Made by a program: the position numbers and the translations under genes
Shown here: positions 51,714 through 60,023 of the stretch, one piece after another
How the letters are laid out: every line of letters begins with the position of its first letter
Position numbering within the stretch: position 1 is the stretch's first letter
The notes under the pieces: model-generated
Seen by the model: only the letters and a program-made list of their open reading frames with translations
The model's database searches: none
Told to the model about the DNA's origin: nothing
From: Candidatus Peribacteria bacterium
Lineage (GTDB): Bacteria > Patescibacteriota > Gracilibacteria > Peribacterales > Peribacteraceae
Assembly: GCA_023245935.1 (NCBI GenBank)
Contig: JAHFJM010000001.1
Location: forward strand, 124,001 to 188,000
Length of the DNA stretch: 64,000 bases
Direction: 5' to 3'

Positions 51714-52624
51714 TTCTTCCGGTTCTCTTCATCGAGAATTTTCCTCAATCCTCGGATGTATTCGGGTGTCGTGCCGCAGCAGCCGCCGACAATGAGTGCG
51801 CCTGCATCCAGCCACTCTCGAGCATAGTTTGCGTATGCTTCCGGAAAGTGTTCGTCGTGGAAGATCCATCCTTGGTCCGGATGAGGTTCTCCGTCCCCGT
51901 TCGCATACACTCCGCACGGAAGTGTGGTGCAGGAGAGCATTCGTTGCAGTGACAGGCCGATGCTCTTGGCATCCGAACAGTTGGTGAGAACCGCGAGCGG
52001 GGCATACGGGAGGATAGTGGCAATGACATCTTCGATTGGGTCACCGTCGAAGAGGTTGCCATCCTCTCGGCAGAGAAAACTGACAACCGTTTCCATGCCG
52101 ACTTTTTTCGCCGCTTCGAGCACGGCAACCGTCTCGCGAACCGAGTTCATTGTTTCGATCCAGAGCACATCCGCACCGCCGTCTTTCAGGTTTTGCACCA
52201 TGTCCGCATGTTCTTCGATCAGCGTGCTCATTTTCGCCGGGACAAGCCCCGGTGTGTAGCAGTCTTCAACCGGTGCGATGGATCCGCCGATGAGAACGGT
52301 GTTTTGTCCGGATTCTTCCGCAGCCTCCCGTGCCAATTTACACGCACGCATCGTGTACTCCCGCGCACGGTTTGGAATGTTCGCATGATCGAATGTCCGT
52401 CGGTTCGTTCGGAACGTATTCGTCGTGATGATGTCCGCGCCGGCATCGATGTACTCTCGATGAATGTTTTTCACCTCCTCGGGATGTTTCATCAATGCCT
52501 CTGCAGACCAGAGGGGCAATGTCGTCTTGATGCCGCGGCGCTGCAGTTCGGTTCCGAAAGCGCCGGAGAGGAGAATCCGTTCGCGTTTCTTCAGCCTGTT
52601 TTTCAGATGATTGAGCGCGGACAT
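51710..52624 (-). CDS. homocysteine S-methyltransferase (MmuM-like)
   Basis: This 304-residue zinc enzyme of the MmuM / MetH N-terminal family transfers a methyl group to homocysteine. The fold begins ILLSGAFGTELQRRG. Zinc ligands are the Cys of LTNCSDA and the adjacent pair in GGCCGTTPEYI. Such enzymes usually use S-methylmethionine or S-adenosylmethionine. It follows an MMT-like methyltransferase by 3 nt, and the two could form a short S-methylmethionine cycle. It overlaps the recR end by 4 nt. Confidence 0.92.
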   Translation of the reverse strand: MSALNHLKNRLKKRERILLSGAFGTELQRRGIKTTLPLWSAEALMKHPEEVKNIHREYIDAGADIITTNTFRTNRRTFDHANIPNRAREYTMRACKLAREAAEESGQNTVLIGGSIAPVEDCYTPGLVPAKMSTLIEEHADMVQNLKDGGADVLWIETMNSVRETVAVLEAAKKVGMETVVSFLCREDGNLFDGDPIEDVIATILPYAPLAVLTNCSDAKSIGLSLQRMLSCTTLPCGVYANGDGEPHPDQGWIFHDEHFPEAYANYAREWLDAGALIVGGCCGTTPEYIRGLRKILDEENRKN

Positions 52625-52627
52625 TGT

Positions 52628-53596
52628 TTAGACCATGGTAGCCTGAACCACGTAGATGGAGTGGTAGACATGCAGTCCGGCATTGCGTCGCTTCAACGCC
52701 TCCGTTGCATTGATCGGTTCATTGCCCTCGGGATCACAGAAGAATTCGAATTCATGTCCCGTGACGTCTTTCATGACATGTTCGCGTTTGGCGAGCGGTT
52801 CGAGCTTCGTTCCCTCATGCTGTTGTACGATTTCCGCATGCAGCACTTCAGGGAGGAATCCGTTTTTTTCGAACATGTTCATGAGCAGATCCCGCCCCGG
52901 TCGACCGCCGAGATTCAGGACCACACTGCCGTTCTTCGCAAGAAGCTCTTTTGCTTCCAGTAGCAGCAGACGTTGTAATCCCAAACCGAAATCGTCGATT
53001 TCCGCTTCATGGTGATCGACTTCATAGTAGTGCGAGTAACTGTCTCCGTCTCCGAGGTGCACGCTCTTCGGGCAGGGGACTTGCGGCAGACAACCGTATA
53101 CGATATCAGGTCGCACATTGTGTCTTTCTGCCCATGCAATCAGGCTCAGTTCTCCTTCGCACAAATGAATGGTAGAACGCTCATCGGGTGTGAGCAGGCG
53201 GTCTGCATTCCGTGCCGCAACCGGAGCCATCCTTCTGTCGTAGTCTCCGGCCCAGAGTGCCTTCGGGCGATCGTGCTTCGGACGATTCGCAAGGTATGCC
53301 GCATTGATGCCGCTGCCGACACCGGGCTCCAGGATGGTCTTTCCGGCAACATCCAGTTTTTCCAGTCCTCGGAGAAGCGCTCGGGACCAGTTGTCGGGAA
53401 CGAATCCATAGGGAGGGACTTCGATCAGTGTCGATTTCCCCGTGAAATTTTTTGGGAAAATATCTTGCACGTCATGCGCATGAAGGGGGTCAAACTCTTT
53501 CGGATGTTCCGGACGAATAATGCGCGGGGCTATGCGTCCCTGTTCCGGTGATGCTTGCCAGTCTTGATGTTCGAATTCTGAGGATTGAAATTCCAT
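52628..53596 (-). CDS. methionine S-methyltransferase-like SAM methyltransferase (MMT/MmtN type)
   Basis: This protein of about 322 residues is a class I SAM methyltransferase. The order of motifs recalls the N-terminal domain of plant methionine S-methyltransferase: GFVPDNWSRALLRGLEKL, KTILEPGVGSGINA (SAM loop), IVYGCLPQV, DFGLGLQRLLLLEAKELL and VVLNLGGRPGRDLLMNMFEK. The CxPQ in place of NPPY and the GGRPG motif are the most specific. I infer formation of S-methylmethionine from methionine and SAM. The next gene, a homocysteine S-methyltransferase, could use that product. An in-frame start 49 codons earlier is unlikely. Confidence 0.72.
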   Translation of the reverse strand: MEFQSSEFEHQDWQASPEQGRIAPRIIRPEHPKEFDPLHAHDVQDIFPKNFTGKSTLIEVPPYGFVPDNWSRALLRGLEKLDVAGKTILEPGVGSGINAAYLANRPKHDRPKALWAGDYDRRMAPVAARNADRLLTPDERSTIHLCEGELSLIAWAERHNVRPDIVYGCLPQVPCPKSVHLGDGDSYSHYYEVDHHEAEIDDFGLGLQRLLLLEAKELLAKNGSVVLNLGGRPGRDLLMNMFEKNGFLPEVLHAEIVQQHEGTKLEPLAKREHVMKDVTGHEFEFFCDPEGNEPINATEALKRRNAGLHVYHSIYVVQATMV

Positions 53597-53751
53597 GAGC
53601 GGGGGGAAGGACCTGAAGAAAAAATCTCGCGTGATTCGCGAGTGCGGACTCACATGTATGGCGCAGTATGCCGACCAAAAATCACCCGTCAATATTTCAC
53701 AGGCATTTTTTTTACTTTCGGCTTCTGGAAGCCGAAAAATCATCGTAAAAA

Positions 53752-53779
53752 GTAGAGACGCAAAATTTTGCGTCTCTAC
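53752..53779. repeat. GTAGAGACG palindrome (copy 1)
   Basis: A perfect 28-bp palindrome without spacer, arm GTAGAGACGCAAAA. It lies 13 nt after the SIMPL stop. The same arm start GTAGAGACG occurs in the palindrome at 60024-60054. A separate 7-bp hairpin (CGGCTTC/GAAGCCG) is at 53719-53734. Confidence 0.75.
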
Positions 53780-53792
53780 AGACTTTGAGATC

Positions 53793-54545
53793 TCAGCGCA
53801 ATTCGTACGTCAGCGTCACATTTGACGTGATGTCTTGCTCCCCAGACGGTACCGGCAGACTGACATCAGCTTCTCCGCCTCCACCCATCCCCATCCCCTT
53901 CGCCATCATCGGAACGGGACCGCCGTAGTTGATGTCCTCGTTGAATGCCGTGAGTCGACCGAGGCTCATGCCGAGAGACCTTGCGAGCACGACTGCCTTC
54001 GCTTTTGCTTTCTGAATCGCCATTGCCCGGGACTGCGCCTTCAGATCGTCCGGATTATCGATGGAGAAACTGACACCGCCTGCCTGGTTGGCGCCGGCAT
54101 TCGTTGCGGCGGTCAAGACGTCACCCACGGTATCGAGATCACGCACTTTCACGACAAGAGACTGATTCGCCTCGAACCCGCGAGGAACTTGCGTGCCGTT
54201 CGTGTAATCGTAGACGGGGTTCAGCCAGAAGCTCTGTGTAGAGATGTCTTTCTCCGCGACTCCCGCTTTCTTCACGGCTGCGATGATTGCCGTCATATTC
54301 TTCGTGACGAGCGCGATCGCCGCTTTCGCACTCGGCTGCCTTCCCGTTGCGACGCCGAAGTTAAGCAGGGCGATATCCGGAGCAGAGGTTACTTTGGCAT
54401 CCGCGTAGACGGAGATCGTTGCGGGATTCTGCTGCGGTGCCCGTACTTCCATGTTCTTTCCAACCAAATAGAAACTGCCGCCGATGATGACTGCTGTGAG
54501 AATTGCCCAGACGGGCGGTCGCAAGGTGAGAGTGGTGTTTTCCAT
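53793..54545 (-). CDS. SIMPL (DUF541) domain protein, membrane-anchored
   Basis: This 250-residue protein has a single N-terminal membrane segment at about 11-30 (VWAILTAVIIGGSFYLVGKN) and one SIMPL domain (about 43-245), with ISVYADAKVTSAPDIALLNF and AIQKAKAKAVVLARSLGMSL typical of the family. A glycine/methionine-rich stretch (MAKGMGMGGGG) interrupts the end. SIMPL proteins are envelope proteins of loosely defined function. A promoter with TTGTCC, 17 nt and TACAAT lies 9 nt before the ATG. Confidence 0.88.
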   Translation of the reverse strand: MENTTLTLRPPVWAILTAVIIGGSFYLVGKNMEVRAPQQNPATISVYADAKVTSAPDIALLNFGVATGRQPSAKAAIALVTKNMTAIIAAVKKAGVAEKDISTQSFWLNPVYDYTNGTQVPRGFEANQSLVVKVRDLDTVGDVLTAATNAGANQAGGVSFSIDNPDDLKAQSRAMAIQKAKAKAVVLARSLGMSLGRLTAFNEDINYGGPVPMMAKGMGMGGGGEADVSLPVPSGEQDITSNVTLTYELR

Positions 54546-54554
54546 AGTGGTAGA

Positions 54555-54583
54555 ATTGTAAGAGGGTGGGAAGGAAAGGACAA
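54555..54583 (-). promoter_or_regulatory. SIMPL gene promoter (leaderless)
   Basis: TTGTCC (54578-54583), 17-nt spacer and TACAAT (54555-54560) on the minus strand, 9 nt before the ATG. Confidence 0.65.
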
Positions 54584-54623
54584 TTGACGGTAGTGAGTGT
54601 GAGACGTACGGAGAGCGATGTTC

Positions 54624-55403
54624 TTACGACGAAACTTTCCACTTTGCATATCCTTCCCTCTCCAGTCTCAAGGCAAGTTCCGGTCCACCGCTCTCGACGA
54701 GTGTTCCTGCAATCATCACGTGCACGTGGTCCGGAACGATGTACTGAAGCAGCCTCGCGTAGTGTGTGACGATGACCGCGGAGAACTCCGGTCCGCGCAT
54801 ACTCTCGACTCCTTCTGCGACGATCTTGAGTGCATCGACATCGAGACCCGAGTCCGTTTCATCGAGGAGTGCGAGACGCGGTTTGAGGAGCCGCATCTGC
54901 AGCACCTCCGCTTTCTTCTTCTCCCCGCCGGAAAACCCTTGGTTCACACTTCGCTCTGCAAAAGCAGGATCCATGTGCAGCGCCTTCATTTCTTCTTCGA
55001 GCTGCACTTTGAATTTCACGGGTGACATTTTTCTGTACGCCGGATCGCGTGCTTTCCTCTGTGCGTCGCATGCGGCGAAGAGAAAACTCCGGAGGCTGAT
55101 TCCCACGAGTTCTTTGGGGTACTGAAATGCCAGAAATAGGCCGAGCCTTGCGCGTTCATCAGCGGGGAGTTTCAGGATATCTTTTTCTGCGAACATCGCT
55201 TTTCCTCCGTCGACTCTGTACTTCGGATGTCCCATGAGAGTGGAGACAAATGTCGATTTTCCCGACCCGTTCGGTCCCATGATCGCATGTACTTCTCCGG
55301 CTTTCACGGAAAGCGACAATCCCTCCACAATCGGTGTTTCGTCGACTGAAACGCGAAGATTGCGAATGTCGAGGAGGGCAGATTTCGAAGAAGGCTTTGG
55401 CAT
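54624..55403 (-). CDS. sufC: SufC-type iron-sulfur assembly ATPase
   Basis: This 259-residue ABC ATPase powers the SufBCD Fe-S scaffold. It has Walker A GPNGSGKST, Q-loop FQYPKELVGI (SufC-specific PxEI-like), signature FSGGEKKKAEVLQM, Walker B ALLDETDSGLDVDAL and switch His THYARLL. No sufB or sufD is adjacent. The ATG is 8 nt after TAGAAT. A [2Fe-2S] ferredoxin gene is divergent, 29 nt away. Confidence 0.93.
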   Translation of the reverse strand: MPKPSSKSALLDIRNLRVSVDETPIVEGLSLSVKAGEVHAIMGPNGSGKSTFVSTLMGHPKYRVDGGKAMFAEKDILKLPADERARLGLFLAFQYPKELVGISLRSFLFAACDAQRKARDPAYRKMSPVKFKVQLEEEMKALHMDPAFAERSVNQGFSGGEKKKAEVLQMRLLKPRLALLDETDSGLDVDALKIVAEGVESMRGPEFSAVIVTHYARLLQYIVPDHVHVMIAGTLVESGGPELALRLEREGYAKWKVSS

Positions 55404-55432
55404 GTGTCCGGATTCTACCCTACTCTTTGCCC
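55404..55432. promoter_or_regulatory. 29-bp divergent promoter region between sufC and ferredoxin
   Basis: Only 29 bp separate the two divergent ATGs. It contains TAGAAT for sufC (minus, 55412-55417) and TACTCT for the ferredoxin (plus, 55421-55426), 8 and 6 nt from their starts. Both -35 regions must therefore lie inside the opposite gene. Confidence 0.5.
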
Positions 55433-55720
55433 ATGCCGCTGATTACATTTATCCACCCCGACGGTACCGTGCAGAAAGTTGAGGGGCAGGCAGGAGACAC
55501 GATTCTGAAGATCGCTCTCGACAGCGGTGTGCCGATGGAGCATGCCTGCGGCGGCAACGGTTTCTGCACGACGTGCATGTGCGATATCGGGAAAGGGATG
55601 GATTCTCTCTCGCCTCGCAACGACCGTGAGGAAAACATGGGTGTCATGGACGATCCGAAGCGATTGTCATGCCAGGCGAAGGTGAGTGGAGATATTGAGG
55701 TGAAGTTGCTGGATGTGTAG
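55433..55720 (+). CDS. fdx: [2Fe-2S] ferredoxin
   Basis: This 95-residue electron carrier has Cys39, Cys45, Cys48 and Cys80, the C-x5-C-x2-C-x(n)-C pattern of adrenodoxin-type ferredoxins (HACGGNGFCTTCMC, LSCQ). An extra Cys50 is present. Such ferredoxins often feed electrons to Fe-S cluster assembly, which fits the divergent sufC. ATG is 6 nt after TACTCT. The end adjoins the rnpB promoter. Confidence 0.92.
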   Translation: MPLITFIHPDGTVQKVEGQAGDTILKIALDSGVPMEHACGGNGFCTTCMCDIGKGMDSLSPRNDREENMGVMDDPKRLSCQAKVSGDIEVKLLDV

Positions 55721-55731
55721 TACGAGGAAGA

Positions 55732-55760
55732 TTGAATCGTTGCGACAAAAATGTCATACT
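55732..55760 (+). promoter_or_regulatory. rnpB promoter
   Basis: TTGAAT (55732-55737), 17-nt spacer, CATACT (55755-55760). The predicted start is 5-7 nt later, at the RNase P RNA 5' end. Confidence 0.75.
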
Positions 55761-55764
55761 GCCC

Positions 55765-56127
55765 GTTCCCGCTCTTTGACGGTCGCCCTGTACCGAGCTT
55801 GCTCTGGTACGGGGAGGAACGTCCGGACAGCAACGGAACGCCCAGTGGGTAACGCCCACCCGTGCAGTGCATATCAGGTAAGACTGCATGCGGACCAGTG
55901 CCACAGTGACGAACCCGCAAGGGAAGTGAAACGTCTCCGGTTACGGAGTTGGTCCCGAGCGACTCGGGATATCACGGCAAACTCTGGGTGCTGCAAGGAG
56001 GAATTGGGCTGGCGGAGTTCACGATGGTTCCGTCGTGCCGCCGACCCCTCCGCTAGAGTCGCCGAGCAATCGGCGTCCAAGATAGATGACCGTCCTCGAC
56101 AAAATCCGGCGTATGGGAGCGGGAAAC
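55765..56127 (+). ncRNA. rnpB: RNase P RNA (type A)
   Basis: The catalytic RNA matures tRNA 5' ends. The hallmark GGGGAGGAACGTCCGGACAG lies near the 5' end (about 55813). The 3' block contains ATAGATGACCGTC and ACAAAATCCGGCGTATGGGA. Long-range pairings fit: GACGGTC near the 5' end with GACCGTC near the 3' end, and the terminal stem GTTCCCGCTC with GAGCGGGAAAC. The internal CCACAGTGACGAACC segment fits the conserved region. Ends are set by the P1 pairing and are accurate to a few bases. Confidence 0.95.
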
Positions 56128-56132
56128 AAAAC

Positions 56133-56157
56133 CCATCGACGAAAGTCGGTGGTTTTT
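56133..56157 (+). terminator. rnpB terminator
   Basis: Stem CCATCGAC / GTCGGTGG with GAAA loop, followed by TTTTT. It starts 5 nt after the RNase P RNA 3' end. Confidence 0.9.
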
Positions 56158-56164
56158 GCTTGCC

Positions 56165-56272
56165 ACAGCCCTCACCTCCCGACCTCCTCTCCAACGATTG
56201 GAGAGGAGGGGGCCTGAGTTCTTCAAAACAGAGCTTCCTTCTCCGGATCGCCGGCAGGAGGATGAGGGCTGT
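56165..56272. repeat. cloverleaf-like element with 10-bp terminal inverted repeats (copy 2)
   Basis: Ends are ACAGCCCTCA (56165-56174) and TGAGGGCTGT (56263-56272). Inside are a 10-bp hairpin CCTCCTCTCC/GGAGAGGAGG with loop AACGATT and an imperfect hairpin starting CCTTCTCCGG. The layout matches copy 1 at 49376-49510, though the terminal repeats differ in sequence. Confidence 0.7.
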
Positions 56273-56312
56273 TCAGGGAAAACAGCTGTTTCATGCGCTA
56301 TACTCCCACTAC

Positions 56313-57707
56313 ATGAAACGCTCCGAAATCCTCTTCGGCATCCTGCGTGTCCCCGTCGATCTGCTTGCGGCACTGGGGGCACTCTTGTTGTCGTACCACC
56401 TTCGTGCGGCGAACATCGATCTGATTCCGAATGTGCAACTCCTGTCTCAGCAGAGCAGTCTCCCGCCGTTTGATTACTACGTTCTCCATTTCGCACTTCC
56501 TGCGGCAGTCGGATACGTGCTTCTCTCGGCAGCACTGCGACTCTACTCACTGAAGACGACGCTCGGTCCGTGGCGCGAACTGCAGCGCGTGCTTTTCACA
56601 TCGATTCTCTGGGTTGCGTTCGTGATGGCATGGTTCTTCCTCGTCCAGAAGCAGCTCTTCTTCTCGAGAGCGCTCCTTCTGCAAGCGACAATTCTCCTCA
56701 CCTTCTTCGCGCTCCTGCTTCGCGCGTTTATTTTCCTGCTGCAGAGACAACTCCTGCGGCGTGGGATCGGGCAGCGCACGGTGCTGTCTTGCGGAGCCTC
56801 GCTCCTTCCTGATGCTGCACTTTCGGAACTCAAGAGCGATGTTCGATATCGGTATCTCGGTCACGAATCGATGAATGCCGGCGTTGCGGTTCGTGTGCTG
56901 AACGGACCGATCGATCTTGTATTACATACGGATCCGAATCCGACGAGCGCCGCCGCAGTCGAGCTCATCGACTACTGTCGCAGTCACCAGATCGGGTACG
57001 CGTTCGTGCCTCCCGTTTTCACCGATGTGCCGCATCAACTGTCCATCGGGCATCTCGGACTTGTCCCCGTCCTTCGGTTCGAGCCCACGCCGCTCGATGG
57101 TTGGGGGAGAGTACTGAAGCGTCTTCTTGATTTTCTTCTCGGCGTGTTACTTTTTTTCTTGCTCAGCCCGCTTCTTCTCGTCATTTCAATTCTCATTCTT
57201 CTCACGTCAGGCTGGCCAATTCTATATGTCAGTACGAGGGTATCACAGTTCGGGAAGACGACGATTCCGCTCTTGAAGTTTCGCACGATGTGCAGGAATG
57301 CGGATCAGCAGAAGAAGGATCTTGTCCACTTAAGCCACAGGAACGACGGTCCGCTCTTCAAGATCAAGCATGATCCGCGGGTGACACCTCTCGGGAGAAT
57401 TCTTCGCCGTTTTTCGATCGACGAATTGCCGCAGCTTCTGAATGTCATCGTCGGTCATCTCTCGCTCATCGGTCCCCGTCCGCATCTGCCGGAGGAAGTG
57501 GCGAAGTATGCACAGGCTCAGCGGCGCGTTTTTACCGTCCGTCCGGGAGTGACTGGGCTTGCACAAATTTCCGGTCGGTCGAATTTGGCTTTCGATGAAG
57601 AGGTAAAGCTGGATATGAGGTACATCGAGGACTGGTCTCTTGGATTGGATTTTTGGATTCTGTGGAGGACATTTTTCGTGGTGCTTTTTGGGAGAGGTGC
57701 GGATTAA
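56313..57707 (+). CDS. undecaprenyl-phosphate sugar phosphotransferase
   Basis: This 464-residue membrane protein starts surface-glycan synthesis by moving a sugar-1-phosphate onto undecaprenyl phosphate. It has four to five N-terminal helices, a soluble domain, a fifth hairpin helix (LDFLLGVLLFFLLSPLLLVI) and the bacterial sugar-transferase domain. That domain includes LLKFRTMCRNADQQKK, GRILRRFSIDELPQLLNVI, LIGPRPHLPEEV and RPGVTGLAQISGRSN. The sugar is unknown. With the flippase at 46392 it points to a capsule or cell-surface polymer. ATG is 8 nt after TATACT. Confidence 0.93.
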   Translation: MKRSEILFGILRVPVDLLAALGALLLSYHLRAANIDLIPNVQLLSQQSSLPPFDYYVLHFALPAAVGYVLLSAALRLYSLKTTLGPWRELQRVLFTSILWVAFVMAWFFLVQKQLFFSRALLLQATILLTFFALLLRAFIFLLQRQLLRRGIGQRTVLSCGASLLPDAALSELKSDVRYRYLGHESMNAGVAVRVLNGPIDLVLHTDPNPTSAAAVELIDYCRSHQIGYAFVPPVFTDVPHQLSIGHLGLVPVLRFEPTPLDGWGRVLKRLLDFLLGVLLFFLLSPLLLVISILILLTSGWPILYVSTRVSQFGKTTIPLLKFRTMCRNADQQKKDLVHLSHRNDGPLFKIKHDPRVTPLGRILRRFSIDELPQLLNVIVGHLSLIGPRPHLPEEVAKYAQAQRRVFTVRPGVTGLAQISGRSNLAFDEEVKLDMRYIEDWSLGLDFWILWRTFFVVLFGRGAD

Positions 57708-59989
57708 AGCAACTTCATCTGTCCTTCCCCGTCTTTCTTCACAGTTTTTGATGCAAGCCCAAGCAAGTACTCCGCAACACGCTTTCCGTAGGGTTTTGTG
57801 CGTAGACGATCATCAAGGATCGTGATTACCCCTCCAGCTTTTGAGTGTCGAACGAATGTGCGGATCAGGCGGAAGAGACGATGCTTGAGGCGAGGCAGTG
57901 AGTATTCCGAGAATGGATCCCGGTACCGGAGTGCGCGGCGACTGAACACCGCGTGTGAGGGATGGTCGAATGGCAGCGTCTGAAGAATCAACTGGTCAAC
58001 CGTACCGTTTCGAAGTTCCATCGTTTCGTACGTCCACGGTGTTGTGATGAGAATCGCCGGTTCGGTTGCCTGCAGAAACTCCGCCTGCATGCGACTCTGC
58101 CCGCCATTGAAGCCCTGACAGAGGAGCACGGTTCCGATCGTTTCCAGTTTCTCCGCGTATTTCAGATACAAATCCTCGATTGCGCGTTTGCTGGAGACGA
58201 GAACGACGGTCTTCCCTTTTGCCGATGCGATCATCTGATCGAGTGTGATGCCAATCGGGAGTGCGATGGAAAAGTCCGGGACAGGGAGCGGCGAGAGCGT
58301 GCCATCAACTGTTTCCATGGACATCGGCAAGACTGCAGAACATTCTTTCCACGCGGCGTTCGGGATGAGCAGTGTTGTCGGTGACTGACTATAGAGAATG
58401 CGCCCGAGCACTTCGTTGATTTTTTCCGGCACAGACTTGATGGATTTATTGCCGTCAAGAAAACACTCGATCCATGTGATGCGCCCCTCCAGATTCTTCT
58501 CATCGAGGATGAGTAGCAGATCTCCGAGTGCTCGAACCGCAGCGTGTGGCAGATCGGTTTTCAGGAGATCTCCGATGATGACCGTGAGATGTTCCACTTC
58601 CGGCGCACCGAGGTCGGAGGGTGCGATATACCGCAGATCCGTTCCATTTCTCACTTTCTCAGTCCAGAGTTCGATGAGATCGACGCACTTCGTGAGTCTG
58701 TCATTTCCTGCCGCTGCCGCTCTGAGTGTCGGCACGAAGCATGTCCATCCGAGTGCGGTGGTCGCAGTGTCTTCGAGCATGGATGCATCATCGATCAGGA
58801 CGCGTGCATCTTGGAGGATCGATGATTCTTCACTGTTCGCAATCGTGACAAGTTCGTGATGCCCGAGGAGCACTGTTTCTTTCTTCAGCGCCTTCCGACG
58901 CTTTTGATACTCGGGGCTTTCACTGCTTGCCGCGATCTTTGCATTCCAGATCGCCGTTTCTTCGCCATGGATCGGCAGGTCGATCTTCAGTTCCGGTCTG
59001 TAGAGCAATAGCTTCATCGCAAGCGTCAGTTCGTCCGCCGTGAATGCTTCTTGCTCAAGGAATTTCTCAGATGCTTCTTTCGAGAGAAGCATCTCAGGTT
59101 GCGGAAGAACGACGACGGAGTCAGGGAGTTCAACTCTCCGCAGCGCTGCATCAAGATTCTTCACGGCGATGATCGCACCTCCTGTCCCTCGTAGCCTTGG
59201 CGAAGTGGGATTCTTTGCACCTGCAATCACTGACTCGAGTGTTGCCGAACAGAGTGATTCCTGCACCAATTCGATGGTGTTTTTGTTGATGCTTTTCAGT
59301 TCCGTGGCAGGGATGGATTTGTCGCTTTCCTCAGGGCTCGAATGCTTGCTGAGTGTCAGCCATTTCGGGCGTGTTTTCTTTCCTGCTGAGCGGAGAGACG
59401 AAAAAAGTCTCCGGTAACTTTCGGGACCTTTCTTCGCGAGAGCTTGCAATGCTTCTAGATCTTTTTCGGAAAGGCTTTCGAGCCTTTCGACGCAAAGCTC
59501 AAGCAGCTGCATCGTCGCACGCACATCGCCGAGTGCTCTGTGCTTCGGTGTGTGCGTAAGTCCGAGCACATCGCTCATGTACCCCAGTGAGTAGCTCTTC
59601 AGTTCCGGATAGACGATCGATGCGAGCATCGCGGTGTCGATCCATGGGTGCTCACTCAAGTCCCATCCCTCACCCCGGAGCATGGCGACATCGAACTTCA
59701 CGTTCTGCCCGACAACGATCGTGTCAGGAGTCAGCATCGCTTTAATCGTCGGCAGAATACTTTCAAATGTCGGCTTCCCGCTGAGATCCGCTTGGCGGAT
59801 TCTCGTCAGCACTTGCACCACGGCGGGAATTTCCTGCCCTTCCGGAAGCGAGAGCAGCTGCTCGTACTCGTTCTCCACTTTTCCATCTTTCAGCGTCACG
59901 CACGCATACTCGATCACTCGATGCGTTTTCGGAACAAACCCCGTCGTTTCGGTGTCGAGGATGAGAAGAGAAAGTTTGGGGAGAGACAT
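57704..59989 (-). CDS. DnaQ-type 3'-5' exonuclease fused to a degenerate DinG-like helicase
   Basis: This protein of about 761 residues starts with a DEDDh exonuclease (1-175): LILDTETTGF, NVKFDVAML, HRALGDVRATMQLL. The rest matches DinG family helicases in order but lacks functional motifs: no Walker A GxGKT, IDDAS where IDEAH is expected, and HRLFRLIR in place of QGxGRLIR. The late LPFDHPSHAV, PRLKHRLFRLIRTF and ILDDRLRTKPYGKR are recognisable. It probably kept nuclease activity and lost ATPase activity. It converges with the sugar transferase, overlapping by 4 nt. Confidence 0.85.
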   Translation of the reverse strand: MSLPKLSLLILDTETTGFVPKTHRVIEYACVTLKDGKVENEYEQLLSLPEGQEIPAVVQVLTRIRQADLSGKPTFESILPTIKAMLTPDTIVVGQNVKFDVAMLRGEGWDLSEHPWIDTAMLASIVYPELKSYSLGYMSDVLGLTHTPKHRALGDVRATMQLLELCVERLESLSEKDLEALQALAKKGPESYRRLFSSLRSAGKKTRPKWLTLSKHSSPEESDKSIPATELKSINKNTIELVQESLCSATLESVIAGAKNPTSPRLRGTGGAIIAVKNLDAALRRVELPDSVVVLPQPEMLLSKEASEKFLEQEAFTADELTLAMKLLLYRPELKIDLPIHGEETAIWNAKIAASSESPEYQKRRKALKKETVLLGHHELVTIANSEESSILQDARVLIDDASMLEDTATTALGWTCFVPTLRAAAAGNDRLTKCVDLIELWTEKVRNGTDLRYIAPSDLGAPEVEHLTVIIGDLLKTDLPHAAVRALGDLLLILDEKNLEGRITWIECFLDGNKSIKSVPEKINEVLGRILYSQSPTTLLIPNAAWKECSAVLPMSMETVDGTLSPLPVPDFSIALPIGITLDQMIASAKGKTVVLVSSKRAIEDLYLKYAEKLETIGTVLLCQGFNGGQSRMQAEFLQATEPAILITTPWTYETMELRNGTVDQLILQTLPFDHPSHAVFSRRALRYRDPFSEYSLPRLKHRLFRLIRTFVRHSKAGGVITILDDRLRTKPYGKRVAEYLLGLASKTVKKDGEGQMKLL

Positions 59990-60023
59990 CGGAGACAAGA
60001 TACAGGAAAAATCGGAACATGAA

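Noticed and set aside
53719-53734. Terminator for the SIMPL gene
   Set aside because: A 7-bp hairpin exists, but on the transcribed minus strand it is followed by A-rich, not T-rich, sequence.
59180-59210. Another repeat-derived insertion in the exonuclease/DinG gene (NPTSPRLRGTGG)
   Set aside because: The DNA resembles dispersed repeats with TTCGCCAAGGCTACGA, but the region is poorly conserved, so an insertion cannot be told from normal divergence.
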